DNA of 21,415 nucleotides from positions 1 to 21,415 of the forward strand of contig JBBHKE010001108.1 of NCBI GenBank assembly GCA_037447655.1, read 5' to 3'. Source of the stretch: Zygnema cylindricum (lineage: Eukaryota; Streptophyta; Zygnematophyceae; Zygnematales; Zygnemataceae). Within the stretch, counting starts at the first letter, position 1. Each line of letters starts with the position of its first letter. Positions 9,021-17,720 of this stretch are shown piece by piece. The position numbers were made by a program, and so were the translations under genes. Under the pieces are notes generated by a model. It was given only the letters and a program-made list of their open reading frames with translations. It had not been told where the DNA came from and ran no database searches.

Positions 9021-10697
9021 TGCCGCATCTCGTCGGCAATTTTCCTTGTTAATATTTAGGTTTTAGGATGAGCGACGGGCACACTAATTTGCATTTGGGT
9101 GTTATTATGGTTTCGCAGGTCCATACATACTTACGTTGCAAGTTGACCGTCCGTATATACCTACGTTGACCATAATTTCTATCGACGACAAGTTTGACCG
9201 TACGACTTACATTTCCCGTAATCTTCGGCGACGAGGTTGACCGTACATACTTTCATTTCCGAAATTTCCGTCGACGATTCATTTTCGAGTTCACGTCCGT
9301 ACTTAAGTTTTCTATTGCAGATTTTTGTGTGACGTGGTAGACGATTTGATATATTTATTTCGTGAAGTATGATTTCGGAATGTCGTTGGCGCGACATACA
9401 ATTTCAACCATCAGTGATGCGACGTAGAATTACGAAACATTGGTGACGTGGCGTGCGATTTCGAGATGTTGGCGACGCACGCTGATTGGTGTATTTTAAG
9501 TCGTGAACCCATGTAGGTTCACGCATTCACATGTAGTTAGGAAGGGTTTTAATCCGCGGATTGTGAATTTTGTAACGTAGGCGTATGGTTCTGGTCGCTT
9601 ATTGGCCAGACCCAAACTAGTCGTAAATTGTATAGTGAAATACTCTCACGTGATTGGTTTGTTAGCAAATGTCAGTAATTATTACTTTGGCTATTTCGTT
9701 AGTACTTAAGCGATTACGTTAGGTTTGTACTCTCATAATTTAAGAGTACACGAATTGGTCGAAGAGGACTTAGATCTTTCTGTCTTTTCCCCTTGTCTTT
9801 TCCTTGGTCAAACTGTCAGTTTTTTCCCTGCAAGGCTTTTTCTGCCTTAGTTTGTTCAACGCTTAGCTTTTCTCTTTACTCATTATACTTTCATTGTAAT
9901 CCCTACAAGTTAATTCACTCGGTTTTGGCCGGAGTTTTGCACGATTTCCGTTCAACAACCCCTTTTAGTGTGGATTCTACCTACTTTCTCAGGCTGTTTC
10001 TGAACCTTTGTGGATGTTTTTTTGTGAATTAGGGTTTGATTTGTTATTGTGTAATTTCTGTTACCTTTGTTGAAGTTTATTTGTGAGTTGTTAGAATCCG
10101 ATTATCTCGGATTCTCTACACATTTCCCTTATTTCCATTGCTTGATTTTTTATTATCATTTTCTGCGATTCGTTATTAGTGTGTTGGAATCCGATTATCT
10201 CAGATTCTGTGCAGATTTTTAACGTTGCTTTCTTGTATTTTCTTGTTGCTTTTTTTACTTGTTTGTTAGAATTCGGTTATGTCGGGTTTTCTACATATTT
10301 TCCTTGCTTGTTTTCTTGTTGTAATTTTTCTGCAATTAGCATGCCCGGATCTAGTTATCTTGGATTCTCCAAAGATTTTTATTGTTGTCTTCTTGCATTT
10401 TTCTGGTTTTTTTTTCTTTATTCGAAATACTAGACCTAATTCAAGTAAGCAATTCGCCCTGACCGTGGAGCCTAGTGGGTACCCATTGGCTTAGTAAATA
10501 AATGGATCTCTCTTTTGGCTTCCCACTCACCATCCACCTTAAATCCTTTCCATTCGTTATTTCCTTTTCACATTGTCATATTCATTTTTGCTTTGTATTA
10601 TAATTCTTTTACTTGAGGATTTTCATTGCTTGTTTGTTCCACCTTTTCTGTACAGCAGGTGGGGTTGCATATTTTTTGGTTCGATTAGACACATGCA
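9021..10697 (+). mobile_element. LTR-like unit, copy 2 (TG...CA, 1677 bp), nested in copia pol
   Basis: The unit starts TGCCGCATCTCGTCGGC, ends GACACATGCA and is flanked by the 5-bp duplication TGACA. It interrupts copia copy B between the integrase linker and RT. No internal region or second LTR is present, so the best reading is a solo LTR left by LTR-LTR recombination. The first ~1210 bp match copy 1 and the last ~200 bp match copy 0. ORFs inside it are U/T-rich and show no domain. It must be younger than copy B. Confidence 0.72.
10094..10368 (+). repeat. Array of four hairpin-bearing subrepeats in LTR-like copy 2
   Basis: GAATCCGA-TTATC-TCGGATTC, an inverted repeat with 8-bp arms and a 5-nt loop, is perfect at 10094-10114. 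Degenerate versions follow at 10187-10207, 10269-10289 and about 10347-10368, with spacings of 93, 82 and about 79 bp. Each sits in a T-rich context with GTTRGAAT before it and CTACAYATTTTCC-like sequence after it, so this is a decayed tandem repeat of about 80-90 bp. Confidence 0.6.
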
Positions 10698-10702
10698 TGA
10701 CA
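10698..10702 (+). other. Target site duplication, right (TGACA)
   Basis: Matches 9016-9020; see the left copy. Confidence 0.75.
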
Positions 10703-11480
10703 TATACTCAGAGGCAATGGACAATCCGGACAAAGATATATGGGTCAGAGCCATAAATGATGAGATGGCTTCAATCATGGAAGCCAATACTTGGGAGCTG
10801 GTGAACTTTCCTCCAAACACAAAACCCATTGGGTGCAAATGGGTGTTTAAACTAAAACTGAACCCACATAATACCATTCAGAGATATAAGGCTCGGTTGG
10901 TAGCAAAGTGGTTAACTCAAAAAAAAGGAATAGATTATGAGGAGACCTTTGCTCCGGTGGTTCGATTCTCATCTGTAAGGATTCTCCTTAGTCTAGCGGC
11001 ATCGGAAGACATGGAAATACACCAGATGCATATTAAAACCGCCTTCCTCAATGGTGAACTAGAGGAAGAAATCTTCATGCGGCAACCGGAGGGATTTGTA
11101 GAGGAGGGAGAGGAGAGCAAATTCTGCAGACTCATAAAGTCCATATATAGACTGAAGCAGGCTCCAAGACAATAGAATAAGAAACTAGATGAGTTTCTTA
11201 CCATTTTAGGATATGTACGGATAAGTTTTGACCATTCTATTTACATGTTTGAGGATGAGAATGGTGTTATTTTCATTGCAATTTAGGTTGATGATTTGTT
11301 GGTGTTAAGTAAGTCTATGGAAAAAATCAATAAGCTAAAGAAAGATCTTAGAAGCAGATTTGACATGAAGGATTTAGGGGAGGCAAAATACATATTGGGA
11401 ATTCAAATGGAAAGAGATAGGGACAAGAGGATTATCGGACTTACTCATAAATAAGTTATAGGAAATATACTTAATAAATT
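10703..11480 (+). pseudogene. Ty1/copia reverse transcriptase, copy B, broken
   Basis: The frame reads DIWVRAINDEMASI, CKWVFKLKLN, YKARLVAKW, ETFAPVVRFSSVRILLSLAA, KTAFLNGELEEEIFM and LIKSIYRLKQAPRQ, the ordered blocks of a plant copia RT. Both catalytic sites are damaged. The Asp in the usual D-V-K-T-A-F-L-N-G block is His (CAT at 11029-11031), and the Tyr of YVDD is a TAG stop (11284-11286). A further TAG (11173-11175) stands where Trp is expected after QAPRQ, and a TAA at 11452-11454 ends the next piece. Later blocks MKDLGEAKYILGIQMERD are intact. RT would copy the element RNA into cDNA. The start is internal to the polyprotein. Confidence 0.92.
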
Positions 11481-12187
11481 CCAGGTGGAAAAGGCAAACA
11501 GTTGTACCACTCCCATGGACTTGAAGAAAGTAAGTGATGGGAGTGTAGAAGGAGGAGTGATAATCTTAGATGATCAGATGAGTCCAGAAGAAAGGCATTT
11601 TATGAAGTCTATTCCTTACGGACAGGTTGTAGGAAGTTTAATCTACTTTATGAATTGTACCAAACCAGACATAGCAACAACAATTGGAGTCCTCATTAGG
11701 AGTCTTAATGATCCTAAGAAGAGATTGGGAGGCAGCCAAGAGAGTTATGAGATAGCTTTTTGGAACTAGGGATTTATGGTTGGATTTGGGAGGGGAGCAC
11801 ACTAACATCACTACTTGTAGTGATGCTAGTTATGTGGATGCACCTATGAGAAGATGCACTTTTGGATATGTGTTATATGTGGGGGAAGGTGCTTGCTGTT
11901 GGAGTAGCAAACAACAAAAGGTGGTTGCTTAGTCCACTATGGAGGTTAAGTATATGGCCTCTTGTTTTGCTGTGAAAGAGTTGATGTGGGTCAAGTCTCT
12001 ATTTGAAGAACTAGGGTATATGAAAAAGGGAGTGCATGAAGTGTTTTGGGATAATGAGGCTGCAATTGCAATTGCAGCCAATTTAAAACATCATTTCAAA
12101 GCTAAGCATTTGGATATAAGATTGAGCTTTGTGAGGGAAAAGGTTGAATACAAAATTGTGAATTTGGTGTATAGGGGTGATGGAGAA
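11481..12187 (+). pseudogene. Ty1/copia RT tail and RNase H, copy B, broken
   Basis: The piece 11485-11769 reads EKANSCTTPMDLKK, YGQVVGSLIYFMNCTKPDIA and IRSLNDPKKR, then shifts frame. RNase H follows with TTCSDASYVDAPMRRCT. A TAG at 11930-11932 replaces the CAG found in copy A, and STMEVKYMA replaces STMEAEYMA, so the catalytic Glu has become Lys. WDNEAA then replaces CDNQAA. The open end 11939-12190 continues HLDIRLSFVREKVEYKIVNLVY, further than copy A, and stops as it enters LTR2 sequence at about 12188. The last pol codons, the polypurine tract and the first ~70 bp of the LTR are missing. Confidence 0.88.
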
Positions 12188-12295
12188 TAGCCCCTATACT
12201 TGTTGTAGTCACTAAAAGATAAACATGGTGGTTGAACCATGGCTGCCTTAGTTCAACATGCAGTTATTTTTAGTAGGTTACTAAAAAGAAACATG

Positions 12296-12378
12296 ACGGA
12301 CCCAGGACATGATCGAGGTACCTACCATTCGACAAGTTGGCCGATAGCGGTCAGCTTTATGCTATTAGACTAGGACCA
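12296..12378 (-). repeat. Decayed antisense tRNA-like segment in LTR2
   Basis: At the position matching LTR1 5505-5590 the minus strand reads TAGCATAAAGCTGACCG and later GGTACCTCGATCATGTCCTG, a weakened A-box and B-box. Alone it would not be called; it is listed because position and order agree with LTR1 and LTR3. Confidence 0.35.
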
Positions 12379-12638
12379 ATGCTAAATGCTATAGGGTATG
12401 ATAGATATATATTTATTTAAGATTGAACGAATTCATTTAACTAAAACTGTATACGGGTACGAATTACGATACTATATCGAAACGGATGCCACACATTTTG
12501 TTTCGACAGCGAAACGAATATTGCGCAAGTACTTATAACGGCTGAGATTGCATTTTGGTTCATATCCAACGGCGCACCTCATCGCGGAAATCCCTGAGTG
12601 GTCACTTTGGCTTTTTGTGACATGGCATGACCTGGCGC

Positions 12639-12644
12639 CACGTG
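12639..12644 (+). promoter_or_regulatory. G-box CACGTG in LTR2
   Basis: Lies in GCCACGTGGAG, at the position of the LTR1 and LTR3 boxes. Confidence 0.45.
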
Positions 12645-12875
12645 GAGAGATCACATTTGGTCGCGGGAATTCCGAGGAACCTATGGACGAGTAAAAAGAG
12701 GCCACGCGTCCACGTAATAGCCTTGTCGTACATTTGTCGTACAAAAGGGACACCGACTGTAGTACTTTATGGTACGGTACAACAATATAATTGGTCCGTA
12801 CTTCAGTAGATAAAAGTTATTAGTGGGAATCAAGACTTAGTGTTTTTCACAGTCACCTCTCCCCTTGAGGGTTTG

Positions 12876-12883
12876 TATAAAAT
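12876..12883 (+). promoter_or_regulatory. TATA box of LTR2
   Basis: TATAAAAT stands about 220 bp before the LTR end, matching TATAAATA in LTR1. Transcription from here would read into 13097 onward. Confidence 0.45.
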
Positions 12884-13096
12884 GGGCATCTTTGCCACCC
12901 TATAACTTATTGCATGGTTGGGCGTTTTCATAGATTCTTTTCCAACGGTCTTAGGGGAGTCCAAGCTGCACAGGAAAGCAGTCAGATTGTCTGCTTGTCT
13001 GCTTGGGTAGCAGTGGTTTCCATTGGAAGTGGGTTAGTTAATAACTATCTAGAGGCTTCCTAAATTATGTAGTCCAATGGAGGACTTAGAATTGCA

Positions 13097-14375
13097 CGTT
13101 TATACAAATCTTAAATTTGTCCGCTCGAATTTTTCATGAAGATTTTGCGCTTCAATTTTAAAAAACACTAAAGTAAATGGTATCAACCAAAATAAAACAC
13201 GTAGGCAGGAGAGAGGTAGACTATTAATTGTGTAAAGTGTAAAGGTTTTATTATAAAAAAAAGTTTGATATTAATTGCATTTCGAGTTCAAGAGCCGAAC
13301 GTCATTAACACATCACACACGTATAGCACCCAACACAAAACATATCACAAAGCAACAAAAAACAACACACACACACTCACACTCACACACAATGGTTTTT
13401 AAAGAGTTAGTTTCGTTCACAAAACACATTTTAGGGTAGCCTTCAAAAGTATTGGGAGAGATAACATGAACGGGTGGGTATACATAAATGATTTGGCTGA
13501 CAATGGTTCAGATGACGTAATCTTAGTTGAAGGGTACCGTAACATTTATAACGATAGTACAAACTTTGAAAATTATACAGCAAATGATCTGATTTGAAAG
13601 ATTTGTTTTGGACATCGACCCTACTAACTTCAACTATGTACCATGAGGGCAATTGTGAGGTGGTTCAAAAGGCCTATTTGCGACAAACAAACCAAACACT
13701 TTGTAGCGGTACTTGGAATACAGCAAGTCAATAGATGACCCGTATATGTTTAAACAGGGAGATCGAATAAAAAAAACTTAAACAAATCGACCATCTGAGA
13801 AACATTAATTTAACGGTTGCTTTTGTAAAAATAAACGGATTAGGGTAGAATAAACGTGTCTAGCTTGTAGTGTATGGAGAGTCAACGTGGGGGTGCCAAT
13901 TACAGTTATTTGCGCATTTGTTAATTTTGTCAAAAATAGTTGGCCCACAAATGTGTATATATATACACACACACATATATATCTATATATATGAGCTTTA
14001 TCAGTGAAATTCATGAATTAAGTAAAATGTAGGGACCCAAGATGTAGTAATTTGGAGAAGTTGAATGTCTGTGAGGTTCTTAAGTAGAAGACGTGTTATA
14101 TTTATGCCTTTGTTACTTTAATAAAAAGTGTGAGGTTATACTCAAAGTGTTTTTCATTATCAAATGTTGGTTTTTATGTTAATTAATGTTTTGCACTGTT
14201 TAGGGTTTCATTTGGGTTGAAGCTCTATTATGCATTTTGCATGAAACTTTCGTAGTTGTCTACACACTTATGGAGAGGGTGTCATTCAGTATGATTGTTC
14301 ACATACCTATTTTACTCATCGATGGGGAGGTATAGTTTTAGGTGGATTCCACAGTCTAATTTAGACTTAAGAACC
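13097..14375. other. Non-coding stretch with simple repeats
   Basis: AT-rich sequence without a supportable gene. It holds an AC-rich segment at about 13340-13392 (runs of CACACA and CTCACACTCACACAC) and a TA/CA microsatellite at about 13952-13993, in which GTGTATATATATACAC is palindromic. The short ORFs here have no domain and no codon pattern that suggests a protein. Confidence 0.7.
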
Positions 14376-14482
14376 ACACACACGTACACACGCCCACACA
14401 CGCCCACATACGCCCACAAACACGCCCACACATGCACGAAAAAGCATGCACGCGTTGTGCATGCACACACAAACACACCGTC
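14376..14482 (+). repeat. CA-rich minisatellite with CACACGCCCA units
   Basis: Irregular units of about 10 bp (CACACGCCCA, CACATACGCCCA and CAAACACGCCCA) run to about 14430. They are followed by GCATGCACGCG-TTGTGCATGCACAC, which can form a short GCATGCAC-type hairpin. The Thr/His-rich and Cys/Val-rich ORFs across it are translations of the repeat. Confidence 0.7.
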
Positions 14483-15257
14483 ACTTTCATCACATCTAAT
14501 ACAATAATGGATACATATTCCCACAGTGTGTTCACTATAACCTGTGTTTATATAGTCGACTTATTGACATTTGATAACATGTAAAGGAAAAACATTAATT
14601 TTGGATTTAAGGGTCGTAATGTTAGGTGCACTAATGTAGGGTTGTTAATAATGATTCACGGTGTATTTTATTATAACGATCCAATGGTAAATTAGACAGA
14701 ATATTACTTGCGCTTGATAGAATAACGACGTACCTAGGGACGTCATTTTCGTATCTTGCCTTTTTTAAGTCATTGCCACGTCATGCCATCTCGTTTTCAA
14801 ACGCAAACGCAAATAAACTAGAGAGCCATTCCCTATCTAGGTTATGACCATGTCACCATAGATTAGTGATTGAATTTTGTTTTGTAGCGATGTTTTTAGT
14901 CAAAAAATTTGCAGGCGTTCCAATGTCAGAAAACAAAAGGCATCAATTAACATCTTAACATCTGCGAAGACCTTTTCTTTTTCTAACGTTATGTAGGTCA
15001 TATTGTTTGCAACACTATCGGCGTCATTAATCTTGGAACTTTAAGCCATAACTTTCCCATTTTATTTTTTGTGTTTTCTTTCTTTGCATGTTACTACATA
15101 ATAAAGATGTGCAAAAGACCATTTGCTTTCATATTTGTTTTTTTTTATCTCAAAATGAGAGAGTGAAGAGTATTTAGGAGTGGGATAGGGAGTGGTGTCG
15201 GCGTAGATTGTTGCAAAGATCCATGAATGAAAGTGGACTACAAATCCATGTGGACAT
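14483..15257. other. Non-coding stretch, nothing recognised
   Basis: AT-rich sequence. I see no ORF, RNA gene or clear terminal repeats. Confidence 0.6.
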
Positions 15258-15649
15258 TAACCACAAATAGGATGGATTGAGCGATTTCGTCGCAGATGCG
15301 AAAGATCAAAACGTCGGACGGTCAATGTTTGAGCCTACTAGATTGGAGAATCTTGGTCGATTTCGATTAAACACCGTTCTTTTTTTTATAAAAAGTGCAG
15401 ATTGGTGCGAGAAAGTACAAAACCTAGATAAAAAGAAAATACGCTATCTATGAAATATTGCACACTTCTTATTGTATTCCTTGAGGAGAATAACCACAAA
15501 CTGGATGGATTGAGCGACTATGTCGCGGATGCGATGAACAAATCATTCAAAGTTCAATGTTTGCGCCTACCAGATTGGAGAATCTTGGCAGTTTTCCATT
15601 AAACTTGTTTTTTTATTTTTTTAAGTCCGAATTGGTGCGAAAAACGTAC
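15258..15649 (+). repeat. Direct repeat of about 160 bp, offset 233 bp
   Basis: Unit 1 (15258-15418) and unit 2 (15491-15649) both run TAACCACAAA...GGATGGATTGAGCGA, GTCGC-GATGCG, TCAATGTTTG-GCCTAC-AGATTGGAGAATCTTGG, TTAAAC, a T-rich run and ATTGGTGCGA...GTAC. Similarity is roughly 75-80 percent by eye. Unrelated AT-rich sequence separates them. It is a decayed local duplication, or two copies of a small dispersed element. Confidence 0.7.
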
Positions 15650-15729
15650 GGCATTAGTAAACAACCTCACTTTTTAGGTAACAAGTAAATCAATGCCCCT
15701 TACACGGGCATAGACCGTGTCCCTTTTTT

Positions 15730-15768
15730 CATGCCCGTTTTCCATGCCCGTTTATCATGCCCGTTACA
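15730..15768 (+). repeat. 13-bp tandem repeat, three units (CATGCCCGTT)
   Basis: CATGCCCGTT recurs at 15730, 15743 and 15756 with exact 13-bp spacing; only the three spacer bases vary. The reverse complement ACGGGCAT is present at 15704-15711, so the block could also fold. Confidence 0.8.
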
Positions 15769-16021
15769 CGCATGAGGTATGCATAAAATCATACTCCAAA
15801 AAATGTAGTTACACAAACATAAATTGAGGTCAATTTTCTAAAACCCTCTAAAACTTCAAGCTTTGTGCCACTTTTGACGAACCACGCCTGCTTTTAAAGT
15901 TACCCGGTCGGTGCGGTTTTGTAATTGTCGGCGCTTGTTGCGGTTCCCAAATGATAGATAGATTGATTATCGAACGGTTAAAGTTACGGATATATTTGTA
16001 CCTTTTGTACTTTTTGTCTGG

Positions 16022-16212
16022 AGTACACGTGGCAGGTTTCTAGTGGATCCCAAGGAAGAAAGGGACAAAGCCATGGCGTCGAATGTGAAAGGTACATCGT
16101 TTTAACTGGAGCCATACTAAAGTCGTACATATCTTATTTCGGCTACTGTACTTTCGGCTTGTACAAATGATTATTGGTAGGCACCTCAGTAGATAGGGGG
16201 TTGTGAGTAGGG
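16022..16212 (+). mobile_element. Copia LTR remnant
   Basis: It shares with LTR1 and LTR3 the block ACACGTGGC near its start and, about 160 bp later, CAGTAGATAGGGGGTTGTGAG (LTR1 CAATAGATAGGGGTTGTGAG; LTR3 ACTAGATAG then TGTGAGAGA). Sequence between is rich in GTAC and CGTAC motifs, as in the LTRs, but hardly alignable. Both edges are unclear. Confidence 0.5.
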
Positions 16213-16550
16213 CCCGTCGAGGGAATAACGCGTACAGTTGAGTGAACTTGCCGTACGTTTATCTGTACTGTCCGTATATATATCTCCGTACGGATATATC
16301 GATTATCGGCTTCCCGAAATAATGCCCATATCAATTATCGACAAATCGTTACCGATACACAACACTACAAAATACCTTCTCCTCCTTTCAAAATACTCGT
16401 TCAATTTTGACTCTAGGATATTTTTGTACTCTCCGTGTATGCTCCTCATTTCACGTAGCGTACTAAATTTTTTTTTGCCTTCGGCGCCAAACGAGACGAC
16501 AATATGACTGTATTTTTTTTTGTTTTAATGTCAAATGTGAGTGTTCTCAC

Positions 16551-16961
16551 TAGTGTTGGGTATTGAGGACCTATTGCTGATATTTGATATATATCGAATT
16601 TTAGGTATCCGATATTAGATATATCGAATCCATGTACCTAGAAGCTAAATATCCGGATATTTATGCGATTTTTTTCTTTTATCCCCGATTTTTTTCTCTT
16701 CCCCCGCCCCCCCCCCCCCCCCCCCCCCCTCCCCGTGGCGCCCGCTTAGGGGGGGGGGGGGGGAGGGTTCCGTACGATTTTCCGTATGATTGTCCGTACA
16801 ATTTATGTACTTAAGCTGTACGGACACCCATTTTTTGCTATATATATCGCGATAATTTATGTTGGCCCCGGTACGATATATCGAAGAGTCTCCTCGATCG
16901 ATATTCGATAAATCGAATATCGAAATTATCGCGATATGAAATTACCCGATACCCAACACTA
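16551..16961. mobile_element. hAT-like MITE (411 bp) with 8-bp target duplication
   Basis: The termini are TAGTGTTGGGTAT (16551-16563) and ATACCCAACACTA (16949-16961), a perfect 13-bp inverted pair starting with the hAT-type YARNG. GTTCTCAC stands at 16543-16550 and, after removal of the next MITE, at 17163-17170; the 8-bp length fits hAT. The inside has no coding capacity. It is rich in ATATCGAA and CGATAT palindromes and has the C23 and G15 runs. It is non-autonomous and would depend on a hAT transposase elsewhere. Confidence 0.8.
16707..16763. repeat. Poly-C and poly-G runs facing each other
   Basis: A run of 23 C (16707-16729) and a run of 15 G (16749-16763) are separated by 19 bases. 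They can form a stable hairpin, and the G strand a quadruplex. Run lengths are likely variable and prone to sequencing error. The run-through ORFs give Pro and Gly tracts and are not genes. Confidence 0.85.
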
Positions 16962-17160
16962 CACCGCGAATCGTTATTAGCGTTGAGAAATTATTAGTGT
17001 GAAGAAAAAATTAGCGTCATTCGTTCTAATTTAGTGCCAGGAGACGTGGCAGATTATGGTCCACGTTCTTAAATAGTGTAGTTTATTCTATTTAAGGTAT
17101 TAATATCAAAATTTTGGGGTGCCGATATAAAGTTCATAACGCTAATAACGATTTGCGGTG
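16962..17160. mobile_element. TA-flanked MITE, family CACCGCG, copy 1 (199 bp)
   Basis: The left end CACCGCGAATCGTTATTAG matches the right end as inverted repeat over about 23 bp with one mismatch. TA flanks it on both sides (16960-16961 and 17161-17162), as for Tc1/mariner-type elements. The left TA is the last two bases of the hAT-like MITE, so this copy is younger. No ORF. It shares the TIR with the copies at 17721, 19161 and 19741. Confidence 0.82.
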
Positions 17161-17170
17161 TAGTTCTCAC

Positions 17171-17720
17171 GATAATATTACCGTACTTTATTTATTTTTG
17201 TTTTCAATGTCATTGAGTGTTCTCACGTGACGCGCGGCTCAGCTTGTTCGACGGATTAAATGGTAGTGCTTAAAGTGTGAACGTTTGTTAAATGTTGTAG
17301 ATATTTTGACTCACGAACGCGATTACATGTTCTCATGCGACGCACGTGACGCTATTTTTAGCGAATGCTCTATATGGGAACGCTATAAGTATGAACACTT
17401 TGCTTTTTTTGTTTTTTTTTGTCCATCTGACCTAATCACCGAGGAGACTCCTAAAAAAAATTCTCCGCGCTTCGCGCGATGATTTTCTGTCCTTATCAAT
17501 AACTGGGAGGGATTTTCATTGCCCGGGCAAAATCCTCCTCGAAGGTCTCCGCCGCCCGCCAAATAAGCCCTTCCCCCAATGTCTAATACAGTAATACCAC
17601 TACGGGTTTGTATATTGTCCGTTCGTTAACTCAATCCACGGCAAGTATGTTTCGTTGACGGCCTACGCTGGAAGGTACACAACCGGTGAGGTCTCCCGTG
17701 GAATTTGGTTAAGTACAGTA
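17171..17720. other. Non-coding stretch between MITEs
   Basis: No gene is supported; the 65-codon frame 17285-17482 has no domain. Small palindromes are present, for example CGCGCTTCGCGCG near 17466 and GGGATTTT...AAAATCC near 17511-17537. TTTGTAKATTGTCCGTTCG occurs at about 17607 and again at about 18351, on either side of the next MITE. Confidence 0.5.

Larger units (their letters stand above)
12188..13096 (+). mobile_element. Copia LTR2 (909 bp, 5' end deleted)
   Basis: Starts abruptly at TAGCCCCTATACTTGTTGTA, which is about 72 bp into LTR1 (5394), and ends AATTGCA at 13096. The equivalent LTR1 span is 896 bp. Shared blocks include GCCATGG-like sequence near 12236, CACGTGG, TATAAAA, CATCTTTGCCAC and AGGCTTCCTAAATT. 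The fusion to pol shows a deletion with the short overlap TAGCCCC or less. No target duplication can be assigned, because the left side of copy B is LTR1 and copy A. Confidence 0.75.
16495..17227 (+). repeat. Old ~56-bp duplication split by MITEs
   Basis: 16495-16550 (AATATGACTGTATT...GTGAGTGTTCTCAC) and 17171-17227 (AATATTACCGTACTTT...TTGAGTGTTCTCAC) are similar, and both end GAGTGTTCTCAC. Removing the two MITEs and one GTTCTCAC makes them head-to-tail neighbours, so a tandem duplication existed before the MITE insertion. Confidence 0.55.

Noticed and set aside
9793-10494. Hydrophobic ORFs resembling membrane proteins
   Set aside because: T-rich LTR sequence translated. The frames are not shared with copy 1 and contain no family motif.
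14295-14524. Thr/His-rich and Cys/Val-rich ORFs
   Set aside because: They are the two strands of a CACACGCCCA minisatellite.
15730-15768. CRISPR-like short regular repeat
   Set aside because: Three units of 13 bp with 3-bp spacers in a plant genome are not an array; spacers are far too short and there are no cas genes.
16238-16507. 89-codon ORF following an LTR remnant
   Set aside because: AT-rich, no motif, and it overlaps the old duplication ending at 16550.
16632-16827. ORFs with poly-Pro or poly-Gly
   Set aside because: They are translations of the C23 and G15 runs inside a MITE.
17285-17482. 65-codon ORF MLNVVDILTHERDYMF...
   Set aside because: Short, no domain, and its end is a homopolymer and a GC palindrome. 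Chance ORF is the simplest explanation.
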